From Stropharia rugosoannulata (lineage: Eukaryota; Basidiomycota; Agaricomycetes; Agaricales; Strophariaceae): a DNA stretch of 64,000 nt. Shown piece after piece: positions 32,288-43,999 of this stretch (within the stretch, counting starts at the first letter, position 1; the number at the start of each line of letters is the position of its first letter). The stretch is from contig JANCIK010000004.1 of assembly GCA_028532985.1 (NCBI GenBank), positions 3,534,001 through 3,598,000 of the forward strand. The letters run 5' to 3'. The notes beneath the pieces are model-generated. The model was given only the letters and a program-made list of their open reading frames with translations, was not told where the DNA came from and did no database searches. Position numbers and translations under genes: made by a program.

Positions 32288-33549
32288 TCAAAGGAGAGAT
32301 TTGACTGAATCTTTTGCAATTATAGAGTGGGCGTATTTCCCTTCGAGAGCCTCCAGCTGTTCGAACTCTGGCTGCGCTTGAAAATATCCCGCTTTCAGTG
32401 TTCCGTTAGTCTGGCGCGTATACAGCGCCTCCTCGGGCGTCCGCCATGAGCTGCACTTGGCACGCCTTTTCTAGCCCGACGTAAAAGAAGACAGTGGCTT
32501 CGATGGAGTCTGTTGCTACTAGTATCCCGTGATTTTGAAGTATGGCAGCCTGGGATCGTAATGTCAAAGTGCCATAGAACATGAGAAAAGACGATGGGAA
32601 GTATTAACCTTCTTGTTACCTAGGGCTTTTGCGATGGCGTCGCCTTCTTCTTTGGCGAGGACAATGCCTCTGAACTGACTGTAGAGAACGTGGTCCTGGT
32701 TGCGGTTTATTTTCGTTAGTATAGTTAGGGTGCGTCGTGAGATGATATGCGATGCTCACTTCGTAAAACGCACACGAATCCTGGGTCAACATGTCCAGTT
32801 TCTTTCCCAAAGTCGAGAACGCTTTGCCATGTATCGAATGGGTATGAGCAGCGCACAGGACATCGGGTCGTGCTGCATGCAATGCAGAATGGATCATGTA
32901 GGCTGCTGTGTTCAGCAGTCTGCGTGGTCCTGATTCGTCCTATGGTTACTCAATATTCAGATTATGCGTATAAAGTTATAAGCATCACCGTACCAGAATT
33001 TCCCCTTTGTGACTGCAACATTTCATATTAATCAGCTGTGATTATCTCACTTGCGTTTGGTAAACCATGCTCACTCGACCAGCAGAAGATCAGATGGTTG
33101 AATGAGCGAGAAATGCAACCCCTAGTTCAGCTAAAAATTAAAAAGGATGCATGGCATCGTAACTAAATAGATGCATGACTGACAAAGGGATTGACCCAAA
33201 AGCAATCTGTTTTGATAGGGTCCTACTTAGCAGAGAGTGGTTAACTTTACAGTTATCTGAGAGATAATTATTCACAAATACGCACTCTGACAGTGATATG
33301 ACCAGCTACACCTTCGTTGAAGCCAAACTTCGCTTGGAGTTATGCATGAGGTCGGAGCGGGCAGGTTCAGACTGTATAGTGGTAGCTACCAAAGATACGA
33401 AAAGCTTGTGCGAGTCTGACTTTAAGGTACTCCCGCTCGATCAGCTTGTTATTGAATTGTGGTGCAGACGGGAGAGAGAACTTTTGCGTAGATTTGAAAG
33501 CTTCCGCTTCGCGGCCCTGTTCCGAGTCGGCTGTGCGTGCGTGCGCCAT
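32288..33549 (-). pseudogene. Class II aldolase/adducin domain protein with apparent frameshift
   Basis: Zinc-dependent class II aldolase/adducin-head fold, cytosolic. The start is ATG at 33549 (MAHARTADSEQGREAEAFKS), then LIEREYLKVRLAQAFRIF spliced to AKFGFNEGVAGHITVRD, DCFWVNPFGLHFSLIQPSDL, LLVDHKGEIL, GPRRLLNTAAYMIHSALHAA, and RPDVLCAAHTHSIHGKAFST (zinc ligand histidines HTHSIH). DHVLYSQFRGIVLAKEEGDA and AILQNHGILVATDS (third zinc histidine) follow. After ACQVQLMADA the frame reaches a TAA at 32406-32408. The conserved end (EEALYTRQTNGTLKAGYFQA, then QPEFEQLEALEG) continues in another frame to 32288, and roughly a dozen residues usual here are missing. Either a frameshifting deletion has damaged the C-terminus or the base sequence has an error. 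Convergent with DUF6533 copy C. Confidence 0.7.
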
Positions 33550-35953
33550 TGCGTATCTGTATAGCGATGGTACTGGGGAGAGATACACTAGCGTTGCCCT
33601 GAACCGTGCACGCAAGAAGGCGTGTTGGAATCAATTAATCATGTTGGGATGATCTGCGCCCCGGCTGTTGTGTTTCCCGGATATGGATCTCCCAACGTCA
33701 CGTTAAAGAGTCTAAAGTTGGATCCTTACTAGAATAGATGATGACTACTTTCTGACTACCTAAAAAATCAATGAGAATATTCCTCACACTCAATCGCATC
33801 ATTTGCGTTTCAATTGAGCGATTTATCTGGATTTTTTAGCTCATGCACATGTGTAGACCTTTCTCAACAAAAGCGGAAGTTGCGTCAAAAACTACCTTCC
33901 AAGAGCTCCATGAGATGAACATGGGTCTTATACCATTAGTTCCATACGTATCGATTTTCGTTGCATAAGGCAGATGAACAAAAACTATACGGTCCTATCA
34001 GTTGCATATCGTCCTTGAAGATCCTTCAGTATTTGGCAGCAAGGTATTTTTACACATGTTACTTTACACCACTATTAGCTCCGAAAGAAGCTGTCCGACG
34101 ATCCGCAGAAGATCGCAAGGTCTATTGAGGTAGATTGAAGTTATCTGTACTACAGTATAGGCATTTAAATAGACCTTCATAGTAAAGATAACGTCCAGAT
34201 GGCGCCGCGTCGAGAAAGCGGTATCAATTGCCTTTAACGGAAGATGTTCAAAGGCGGGCCACACGTCTCTTGTATATTCGCCGACGTGGTGCTCTCTTCT
34301 CATAATATGTGGCATATCTCAGAGATTAGATTAGCTTATTTCTAACGGAAGACGATTTACCCTGTGAGCTCCTACACACGATGGTGCACTTCTCCAGAGT
34401 AATTCTCTCATTTTGGCATCCACATTGCCCTCCTTGCTCATATGCATTTTTACCGCTATTATTTCCTTACGCGATTCCGTTTCATTGCTATCGTGCGAGT
34501 GGCAGGGGCGACAGGAACTGGCTTTGCTCACCCGGGGCTCTAAACGTGATGAGGGCCCTTAATGACGCCGGCCTGAGGTACCTGTGCCGTGCAACTATTA
34601 TGAAGTTTCACCCGTGAGAATGATGGTGAATTGAATGAGTGCGGTCCGTACATTTTGTCGGAGAGGGCGAAGCTCTTAGCTCTTCGAAACTCTAGCATGT
34701 ATGTACTCGACTATTCACGCAGGGATTAATCTAGAGCGCTCTAAAGCTTGTACCTTTGAAGTTTCTTGCTTATGAATGAGAGATATATATCATTTGTTTC
34801 CGGCTTATATCATGTCCTGTAACCGTAGTACAGTTCGTCAAATGTTGTAGATTTGCTTGCGATTTCATGTGAGCAGATCACAAAGTGGCTGGTAGCCCTG
34901 GCCAATGTTCCACTATATTCCACCACTTACCCAGAGATATCCTTTGATGTACGGACTGTGAAATAGCATATTGAGTACCAATCTTCAAACTAACCTTACT
35001 GGAGGTGGCCAAGCCCGCTGAAAACAAATTCGGTCATGGGCGTTGAACGGATCCGACAAACTCGAAAGGTTGACGGATAGAAATGGACATACCATCTGCG
35101 AGTAATCTGTCAGTCGATTTGTTGATACATACATACACACCATGTGATCATGGTATGTCGCGCTTGTTGTAGTCTAGCTTGGGACACGGGTAAAAGTTGG
35201 TTTCATATAACAGCTTATAGACGGTGCGCCTGTTCTTGGACTGTGATGGTGTTATCCGATAGCAGTCCGAGATAGGTGTGAGTCATTAATAGTACCTGTG
35301 TATGCTACGAGCTCTTCCATCCTTCGAACGGGCGCCTAAATAGGTACGGAGAAAATCGGCACGTGCTTATTTTGCGCACACTGGCGCACATAAACTTGAC
35401 GGAACGCAGATCTATTTTTAGTCGTATAACGTTACGTTACCGACAGAAGGGAGGACAAATAAATGGAAAACATATTTTGTGGATGCAGTAGAAAAGACTG
35501 GAGAGCACTGCATGGACTCACCCATCATCCCAGGTACATCACCCTGTTTGCCGCATATTTCCTCATGGACATCTCCAACTGATTACAAGCCAATTGGACA
35601 GCCATCAATCTGTCGCCAATCTGTGGCGATCATCGCCAAGCTTAAAAGCGTTCCCTTGCTGTCGCGTCTTGCTGGGATGGGCCATACTGGCAAATGTAAA
35701 TTTTCATAGCCCAATGTTTGGGGGAAATGCGAGCAGGAACCTCCTTGCGTAGATCTATACGGCCTAGCCCTGACACATTTGTATCCCCGGTAAAATGCTC
35801 AGTTTGGGTATGCATGGCTTGGTCGCTATTACATATGTGTTTTAGACTGGTCTATCCCGGAAAAATAAATGAGCGATAAACATTGTATTGAGGTATTTAA
35901 GAGGGGCACATACCTCAGTAATCGGTCGTGTTTCTTTACTCTCTTTTCCCGTC
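33550..35953. other. Long intergenic region without a supported gene
   Basis: About 2.4 kb. Open frames are all under 90 codons and carry no domain or splice-consistent neighbours. The palindrome TAGAGCGCTCTA lies at about 34732. The last 300 bases should hold the promoter of the GMC gene at 35954. No transposon ends seen. Confidence 0.45.
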
Positions 35954-37994
35954 ATGCGGCTCCAAGTCAGATGGTCACTCCTTGCCCTTCTACCGTCTGT
36001 TTGGTCAGTAGATTTGTAGCTCTTCTACTGTCTGACTTATGCTTACATGCTACCCTTGGTTTAGGCAAACATCGCAGGCGTTCGTAGTTAGGCAGGATGC
36101 CGCTGCCAACGCCACCAAGACGGCAGCCAACACATACGACTATATCGTCGTTGGCTCAGGGCCAGGAGGTGGACCGCTCGCTGCGCGTCTCGCTCAGGCC
36201 GGCTACTCTGTTCTCCTCTTGGACGCCGGCGAAGACCATGGTACCGATAACATTGTTAAAATTCCTCTCCTTCAAACCTCTGCGTCCGAATACACCCCCA
36301 TTACATGGCAATTCTTCGTCGAACACTATGAGAACTCTGTTGATGCCTTGAAGGACTCGAAGTATACGTGGAAGAAGCCCGACGGGTCCCTGTGGGTAGG
36401 CCCCAACCCACCATCCGGCAGCACGCCTCTCGGGATCTACTATCCTCGCTCTTCGACGCTAGGTGGATGTGCCGAACATAATGCTTTGGTGGCGCTGTAC
36501 CCGTCGGAGAAGGACTGGCAAGGCATTGCAGACATCACTGGAGACAGCTCGTGGGCGCCCGCGAATATGCGTAAATACTGGCAGAAGCTAGAGAACAACC
36601 AGTACATCACTCCAGGGAGCTCTGAAGCTGCGGGACACGGTTTTAGCGGATGGCTCGACGTTACCCTCACAGACCTTCGCCTTGTGCTCAGGGATGCCCG
36701 CTGGCTTGCCATTCTCAGAGGTGCTGCTACCGTCATGGGCACAAATCTAGCCACTCCTATTGTCGATACCGTCAACCTCGTGTCTTCTATGATGTTCACA
36801 GACGCGAACAACAACGGACCGAACCGCGATATCACCCCTGGATTGTACCAAGTTCCTCTTTCTGTTACCGACTCTACGCGCGCCCGTTCGAGCCACAGGA
36901 AGTTGATCCTCGACACCGCGCAGAGGAACAGGTTGACAGTGAAGCTCAAGACACTCGTGACCAAAATCGTCTTCGACCGCTCTACCTCTACACCTCGCGC
37001 CATCGGTGTTCAGTACATCGAAGGAAGCCATCTATATCGCGCTGACCCCGCGTCGGGCTCTGCCACCCAGACTGGATCAGGTTCCTACTTTGCCAACCGT
37101 GAAGTCATCATCGCAGGAGGCGCCTTCAATACTCCCCAGATCTTGAAGCTCTCTGGTATCGGCCCCAAAGATGAGCTGCAGAGGTTCAACATCCCCGTCG
37201 TTTTGGATTCTCCCGGTGTCGGAACCAACATGCAAGACAGATACGAGGTCACCGTTAGCGCGTCGCTCCCGACAAACTTTGCGAGCTATAGCGGGTGCAC
37301 CTTCCTGCAGACCCCTGGCGACCCGTGCTTCGCGAAATGGCTCACGAACACGACCGACCACGGAATCTACGGGACCAACGGTGTAGCGTTCGGCGTGTTC
37401 ACGCAGTCCAGTGTCGCGCAGCACAACGAAGTGGATGTCTTCGTCGGCGGCCTCCCGGCAAATTTCCACGGCTATTTCCCAGGCTACTCGTCCGTCGCTG
37501 ATATCCGCACGTGGTCGTACCTCATCCTCAAGGCGCACACGCGCAACAACGCCGGCACGGTGACGCTGCGCTCGACAGACCCGCGCGACACGCCGCTCAT
37601 CAACTTCAAGAGCTTCACCGTCGGCGGGAACGACGACCTGCAGGCGGTGTACGAGGGTGTCCAGCTCGCGCGCTCCATCTTCCAGAACACGCAGATCGCG
37701 GACGGCACTTTCGTTGAACAGACGCCCGGGCCTAGCCGGCAGACGGAGAGCCAGGTCAAGGAATGGATCAAGAACGAGGCGTGGGGCCACCACGCCAGCT
37801 GCACGGTCCCCATGGGCAGCGCCACTGATAAGAACGCGGTTGTGGACTCCAAGTTCAAGGTCAAGGGTATCAATGGGCTGCGCGTCGTCGATGCTAGTAT
37901 CTTCCCCAAGATTCCCGACTTCTACATTGTCGGCGCGGTCTTTGTTATCTCAGAGAAAGCGGCCGATGTTATCATCCAAGATGCTAGCTCCTGA
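35954..37994 (+). CDS. Secreted GMC oxidoreductase (GMC 2), 659 aa
   Basis: Two exons: 35954-36003 encodes a signal peptide (MRLQVRWSLLALLPSVW) and joins over a 61-nt intron to 36065-37994. Sequence then runs QTSQAFVVRQDAAANATKTA, YDYIVVGSGPGGGPLAARLA (FAD-binding Rossmann motif) and VLLLDAGED. The GMC signature is YYPRSSTLGGCAEHNALVAL, signature 2 is EVIIAGGAFNTPQILKLSGI, and the active-site region is WGHHASCTVPMGS. The C-terminus IFPKIPDFYIVGAVFVISEK is characteristic of a clade distinct from aryl-alcohol oxidases. Aligned without gaps to the other two GMC genes, the position of their second catalytic His (PECHIQ) is Tyr (PDFYIV). Secretion and FAD binding are well supported; substrate and even oxidase activity are open. 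Large antisense frames are shadows. Confidence 0.87.
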
Positions 37995-39244
37995 GCGCCC
38001 AGGTCCGAATCCACTGCCATCTTGAACCCTCCTCTCCGTGTACCAACATTCTCTGTCCTGTCTACACCATCTCCAACACCATCATCAAATTGTAGAACTC
38101 TCCCGCAAATTTATTTATTAGCGTAGCGCACGCCTCCACTATCCTTCTTCCTAGATTACATCACCTCTTATTTATTTATTGTACCGTATACATAACTTAT
38201 CCACATTCTTTTGTCCGGCTCAAGTCAATATAAATTATAAGTTTGCAGTTTCTCTCATATGTGTTTGAGCCAACTAGACTGTATTAGTCGTCAATACGAC
38301 AATTGGCATGTATTTTATCTTGGCATACTGATTTGCATCGCACAGCAGGGTAGGAATGTACCCCACGATACGTACTAGGACATGAAACTGTTCGTCGCAT
38401 AGAAAAAGTTTCACTCATCTATATGCGGCTGTAGGGATAACATGTCTTAGAAATCATAACCAATGGAGTTATTAGTACTATCTTTCTAGCCGCTCTTAGC
38501 CGCTGGAGACTGAAAGTGTTACAAGATGTTACTACACCGAGCCTCACCGAGCGCATTCAGTTAAGCGCCCTTATGCGTTACCGTGGGAAATATGTTTTCG
38601 TGAGAAATTTGACTTGCAGAGTCAGACGGCCGGGATGGTTGCATCCTCTCGAGCTCGTCGGGAGGTTGCTCATATCAATTGGGTCTGGAATATATGCTAA
38701 TATATGCAGTCCGAAGTACCTACATAGAAGCCATAAAGTATTGCTCGCACAAAATGCTTGGCTCTGAACTTAACGTTACAGACAACCACGCCGGTCAGGC
38801 CCGGAGTTACGAAGCGGTTGTACTACCGTCATGTTGACAAGGTCGATGATATTCCCTGTAGCGCAGTTTTCTCTACTTGGACTGTAGGAGACTGTAGGCA
38901 AGGCGATCTATGAGGTTCGAAGAAGTGAAAGTAGTACTACCGGACATGCAAAATCCGCCTTTACTATATGTATCTCATATATCTCTCATACCAGATTGTT
39001 TTTTTGTAGTCAGCTTTCATTTCCGGCTTCCAGCCTTGTTACATTTATGGAGTCCCACTCGGACCACAGCGAGCCACTTCCATAGCAGGGGAACCAACAA
39101 AATGCACTTTCTTGGTTTCGATCATCAGGACATCACTGACTACTAACATTGAATTGACAAAATTGATATACATTTGACTTAACCCTACGATAAATTTTTT
39201 GTACATTTGACGAGTCCCCAACTGGCTGTACGACCAACGGAAGT
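37995..39244. other. Intergenic region
   Basis: About 1.25 kb between convergent genes. TTATTTATTA and TTATTTATTTATTG AT-rich motifs follow the GMC 2 stop (38110-38180) and probably lie in its 3' end. No gene seen in the remainder. Confidence 0.5.
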
Positions 39245-40387
39245 TTATTTCTTTTCCTGACCGAAGGCTGTTCGGATCGTATTTGCGATCTGCCTGTCCT
39301 TCGCTTGTTCCCAAGCAGATTCGTTATCCTGGGGTCCTTCTCTGAGGACATGTTCCTGGAACAGGTCAATAGCTATTCGAGCATCGTTAGCATCACTATT
39401 CTGCGTTAAAAAAAAATACGAATCAAACTGACCTTTATCCAGCTTGTCCTCTTTAGCTTCGGCCCGCTTCCCTCCTCCGAGCACTGAGTTAATCTTATCA
39501 GAGATGCTCTCATTCTTCGGTGGCACCGGCTCGTCGTGCTTTCCAGTAATCTTGTTAGTCAGCTTCTCAACGAGGCCTTCCTCTTTTGGCGGTGGGGGCG
39601 GTGTCTTCCTTCCCGACAGCTTGTCGCCTATCTTATCGAAGATACTGTCTGACTTCGCAGCAGCAACGGGGGCGGGCGGGGCCGTGGCTGGCTTTCCGCT
39701 TACCGCCTCGCCGATTTTCGAGAAGAGCTTGTCGGTGCTGGATTGGTGGACAGGATGAGCCGGCGCGGGCACTGTCGCGGGTGCCGGAGAGGTATGAGAT
39801 CCGCCTATTGTGTCACTGATCCTAGAGAACAGCTTGTCCGTCGTCGATTGAGGCTCAGCCGGCTTTGGAGCGGGGACCGGCGCAGGCGCAGACGTCGGGG
39901 TGGCGCTGTGCGAAGCGCCCAGCGTTTCGTTGATCTTGGAGAACAGCTTGTCGGTCGTCGACTGTGGCTCTACCGGCTTAGTAGGTATCACAGGTGCAGG
40001 TACAGGTGCTGCCGCCTGCTGCGATCCGCCCAACGCGACGTTGATCTTTGAGAACAGCTTGTCGGTGCTGGACTGGGGTGCCACTGGAGCGGGCGCCGGG
40101 GCCGGAGGAGGTACTGCTGTGGCTGTGGGCTGCGGTCCAGCAAACGCGTCGTTGATCTTCGAGAACAGCTTGTCTGCGCCTGATTTCTCGGGCACGGGTG
40201 CCGGGGCAGGTGCTACTACTGGTGCAGGCACGCCATGAGACCCGTGTAACGCGCCGTGCAGCTTATCCAGGACCGAATCTTGGTGGGCAGGCGCAGCAGG
40301 CGCCGGCGTCACGGTAGGCTGTGGCTGCTGATTTGTTTCCTTCTTATCGTGAACTGCGAGGTTCTGTAGGTTCTTGAGGAGATCCAT
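39245..40387 (-). CDS. DKLFSKI-repeat, Pro/Ala-rich protein, about 360 aa
   Basis: Two exons, 40387-39433 and 39372-39245, separated by a 60-nt intron that has a CTAAC branch site and no in-frame stop. Splicing restores LDKAIDLFQEHVLREGPQ, which matches the way this conserved C-terminal motif usually reads. The protein is built of short amphipathic units of the type DKLFSKI(N)..LGG: five close copies plus three or four degenerate ones (DSIFDKIGDKLSG, EKLTNKITGK, DKINSVLGGG). They are joined by Pro/Ala/Val-rich linkers. The C-terminal domain (QEHVLREGPQDNESAWEQAK) recurs in small fungal stress-associated proteins in my recollection, but I cannot name the family. A soluble, mostly disordered protein with helix-forming repeats is expected; no signal peptide. 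Confidence 0.8.
   Translation of the reverse strand: MDLLKNLQNLAVHDKKETNQQPQPTVTPAPAAPAHQDSVLDKLHGALHGSHGVPAPVVAPAPAPVPEKSGADKLFSKINDAFAGPQPTATAVPPPAPAPAPVAPQSSTDKLFSKINVALGGSQQAAAPVPAPVIPTKPVEPQSTTDKLFSKINETLGASHSATPTSAPAPVPAPKPAEPQSTTDKLFSRISDTIGGSHTSPAPATVPAPAHPVHQSSTDKLFSKIGEAVSGKPATAPPAPVAAAKSDSIFDKIGDKLSGRKTPPPPPKEEGLVEKLTNKITGKHDEPVPPKNESISDKINSVLGGGKRAEAKEDKLDKGQFDSYFFLTQNSDANDARIAIDLFQEHVLREGPQDNESAWEQAKDRQIANTIRTAFGQEKK
39373..39432 (-). other. 60-nt stop-free intron in the DKLFSKI-repeat gene
   Basis: Donor GTCAGT, branch TGCTAAC, acceptor AATAG. Length is a multiple of three with no stop in frame, so retention would insert 20 residues rather than truncate the protein. Confidence 0.7.
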
Positions 40388-41892
40388 GATATAGGGTCGG
40401 GAGTCTTGTATAGAAAGGTAGAGCTGTTGGGATGTATACGGCTGGTTGTTCTCGTTTTAAGTAGATGTACGACCACAGCCTATTGCCAAGGAGCGAATGG
40501 CAGTGAAAGCCCCTGTCGGGACGATAATCTACATCGGGCTTGGCACTGGTACGTACTCTGCGATTTACGTCTACACTACAACTCGGATCGATAAGTCCAG
40601 ATGAGAACAAGTAAACGTTGATGTTATATTAATTATTACATACACATATAGTCGACATGCTCATAGTATTTGGAGGAGTCAAAGTTGGCGATTCCGATTT
40701 ATTTTCATTAAATCTTACTTGCAACTCATTTTTACTTCACTTTCTTTCTTTTTCTCAACCAGGGCACTTACACTTACATGTAATGAAATGTTTTTTTGGG
40801 AAAATTCACACTTAGTATTGTACCTTTATAAGTGTGAGAGATACCCTTAAAAATCCTTAAATATCACCAAGTACATGTACCAACTTGGAAGCTATGATCT
40901 TTGTTTCTGGAGTGTTGAGAAAGGATGTATACAAGGGAGCAGAATCGCAGTTGCGGTTCCAGAGGCGCCAGTGATTATGCGATTCTGTGCTATTTTGGAG
41001 ATTTCCCCAATATTTTGATGAAAATGGTTCCGGATACTCGATTCGCATGAAAATGTTGATGCGTTATGAGATTTATGTGGCAGAACGACGACTGTGCAAG
41101 AAAATTCAAGTTGTTTGTTCGCAGCAATTTTGCACATTCTTTTATAACATCATATTCCACAAAGTAATTCATTATCTATGACATTATTCTCCGAGGAGTA
41201 CTATTCGGACACCAATCCACACTCCGTGGTCATAGAAAACTGTAGGTTTTACTGCTTGGGACCTATTTTTAGAGCAGTACTGAGTACTGAGTACTGAGTG
41301 TTACAACCGGCAGCATACAACTCACTGTGTCAGTGTATGACATATACTAGAATACTAGATGCTAAACCTTACAATGCTACCAGCATTGATTAATTCAAGC
41401 AATCAGTAAGATGAAATTCTATGTTTCTTTTTGAACAAACTACTACCAATTTTATGGACTCAATAGGCAAAAAAGAATCTAGTATTTCATGAATAAACAT
41501 TTTGTCCAAAGGGCCGCGAACGCACGCCACGTTCCACTGCTGTAAGTTATAAGTCGTAAGTGCTGTATCAAATGCAGGTCAGTACCAAGTCAGCACGACG
41601 TAAGGTCTAAAAGATATTATGTAACTCCCGATTACGCAGATGTAAATACCACTGGCAGTGAATATCCACCAAAAGTTGATCTAAAAGTAGGTACTACCCT
41701 CCAGAACCTTGGAAAAATCTGATAGTAAAATACTTCTTGGAATATGATATTATAAAAAGTCTATACAAGTAAAATTAAAGTCGAGGATGATTACTCTATC
41801 GTAATCTCTTTAGAATAGGTGCAGTCCCTTAAGTTATTATTGCTCCAAAAGCACGCAAGAAATCGCAAAGCTTTCATAAATCCGGATCCATG
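40388..41892. other. AT-rich intergenic region
   Basis: About 1.5 kb between two minus-strand genes. Several short frames occur on both strands around 40857-41181 with no motif. GAGTACTGAGTACTGAGTG is a short tandem at about 41282-41300. No transposon termini recognised. Confidence 0.5.
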
Positions 41893-42743
41893 TTACTCCA
41901 CGTTACGGCTGAGGACATGCGTCCTCATATTTTTGAACGGGACGTATTCGCCGTCGACCGTGAACCCATATTTCTCATACGCAAGCAGGGCAACCGCATT
42001 CGCGGACTGCGTGCGCAGCCACACGCTCTGTACGCCTGTCGTGCGCGCATGCTCCATAAGCGTGTTTACGAGCCGACGCCCTAGGCCTTGTCCGCGACAC
42101 CGCGCAGCCACTGCGAAGCGCCGGAGCTCCGCAGTCTCTTCCCCAGGGCTTGTGCTGATATCTGTACCTCGCATTAGTCTCACTGGTATGCTTTGTATGC
42201 TCAGAACTACTCACCGATTCCAATGCACCCCACAACTTCCTTTCGCGACTCGTTTCCTGGCACAGGCGCCTCCGCGACCCAGAACGCGTTCTTGCCAAAG
42301 GGAACGAGCGTGCCGGGTGATCGTGCCGGATCAGCGCTCTCCACGAGGCCGTATGACGTGCGCACGTCCATCATGTCGGGCCCGCTGATGGAACCGTTCA
42401 CGAATGCCATGAACGCGGAGTAGGCGTTGAACCAGCGGGTGATGAGCGTGAGCGCGCCTACGAATACGAGCGACGCGGAGAGCATAGGGGCCCGTGTGGT
42501 CGCGCCCATCGCTATTCCAAGAACGACTATGGCGTACAGGAAGACAGAGCCGGGCGCCTTCAGTTCAGACAGGCAAAGGTGGTGAAGCGCCGAGTCGTCT
42601 GTATAACCAAATAAATCAGGACTTCTTTGGGTCAGGCCATGATAATGCACACCTCCTATGCATAAGGATTCCTTGAATAACTGGCGAACTTGCGCACCAT
42701 CTTGGTCTTGATAGTAGCGAATGGTTATTGGTGAAGCTCCCAT
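41893..42743 (-). CDS. GNAT N-acetyltransferase with internal membrane segment, 272 aa
   Basis: Exons 42743-42215 and 42182-41893 (exact multiple of three) joined over a 32-nt intron. The N-terminal 60 residues (ITIRYYQDQDGAQVRQLFKE) begin a GNAT fold. A hydrophobic insert follows (FLYAIVVLGIAMGATTRAPM and LSASLVFVGALTLITRWF, two helices). The rest of the fold includes NAFWVAEAP, EVVGCIGI, the acetyl-CoA loop RRFAVAARCRGQGLGRRLVN (motif A, R/Q-x-x-G-x-G/A), and AYEKYGFTVDGEY near the C-terminus. This split arrangement is like the NAT8-type membrane-anchored acetyltransferases. Endomembrane location with acetyl-CoA as donor is likely; the acceptor is unknown. Confidence 0.82.
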
Positions 42744-43999
42744 TTACTTTAATATGGATGCAATTGCTGAAGCGTGTGGCGTGGAAAGGTGATGTGCAGA
42801 CGATTATTTATCTACAGGGTTTATATGCAAGAAGAAACGCGTCCGAGGTTATATTCGTCGCTCCGTGAGTCACAAGGCCTAACGAAATAACGTTAGTCGG
42901 AACTGTTCAGTGATGTCGAACCACATAGCAGTACACGCCTACGCTCACTGTAGTACATTGACCTGCCACCAATTTAGAACTTGAACACCATGGACAGCGT
43001 TTCACGTACACGTTCAAGAGTCGACACATCTTTTAGCAATAGAAAGGTTGCAAGGCAGTGCAAGCAGTGCTGCATCAAGTGTCAGACCGCTGAGTATTAC
43101 CTGGCTATCCGATGATATTGGAGATGTGTATGATAATCTGATATGGATCTTTTGAAAGGGCTTAAATTAGAATCAGCGGCATAACTGACTTGAGGCCCTC
43201 GGTTTGAACGGACTTACTATCATCAACAAATTTTGACGTATTGCACATCCAATTCCGCGACGTTTCCTTTAAGAGTACATTCGTAACATGTTGCAAAGTT
43301 ATCCATTCTAGCCATTACACAACAGAGACTGATGCCACTTTCCAGATGTACTGCATTGATTGGTATTGAGTGTAAAGGACTCATAACGGTTGAACATTGT
43401 TGTCATCTCAGGAGTGACTAAGAACATGTAATAACCAAAGTACAGAGTAACAACTTGAAGGGAAATATCTACAGCCACACTGTCAACACGCAGTGGTTCG
43501 GACTCTCATAATTATGCAACGAATAATCATTCATGCGATTTTAAACGTACGAGTGGTGTACGAGCCGTGCATTGGGGGGGAGCAGGTGATGCCGTCGCCC
43601 CCCGCAAAGTATGAGTAGTGCACTATTACGCTTCGTATGAGGCTACGAGTTGGCTACGAGCTCTTGTGGACTCTTGTGTATCTTTTTCTTTGGGGCAGAT
43701 CAGGTGATGAAGTCCGAGTCGCTCCCAATATGAGTAGCGATAATGTCACTTCTCAGAGATAAGCGTTCTGAATACTACTCAGTCGCTGGATAATATTTGA
43801 TACAAGTGAATAGTAGGCCAGTGGTAGTGGTATCACGTGGGAAACATAGTCATAATCGAGATCACCAAACATGGTCAAAGCCTAGAAAATTGAAATGAAA
43901 AGTATCTTTCCAAGTTCCTTATACCACCTCCTCCTCTGAGAAGCATTAACTTGCTTTTTATACTGTTCAATCCCGTCAGAGCCCTCCGAGAAGCAGAAT
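42744..43999. other. Divergent intergenic region between GNAT and eIF2A genes
   Basis: About 1.25 kb containing promoters in both directions. On the minus strand a TATAAA-like sequence occurs near 42820. An imperfect duplication lies at about 43570-43750 (separate entry). No gene seen. Confidence 0.5.
43570..43750. repeat. Imperfect direct duplication upstream of eIF2A
   Basis: Two related blocks: GGGG...CAGGTGATG..GTCG..CCC...TATGAGTAG at about 43574-43618 and again at about 43692-43740. Between them CTACGAG and CTCTTGTG also repeat. The copies have several substitutions and a few indels. Confidence 0.6.

Noticed and set aside
32065..32304. Second plus-strand frame overlapping the end of DUF6533 copy C
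   Set aside because: The other frame carries the family-typical C-terminus, and the 3' part overlaps the end of the convergent aldolase gene.
36440..37793. Long antisense frames (up to 238 codons) opposite GMC 2
   Set aside because: They are composition shadows of a GC-rich coding exon; no domain, no splice support, and the sense strand encodes a clear GMC enzyme.
39444..40238. Plus-strand frames opposite the DKLFSKI-repeat gene
   Set aside because: They mirror the repeats of the sense gene and have no independent support.
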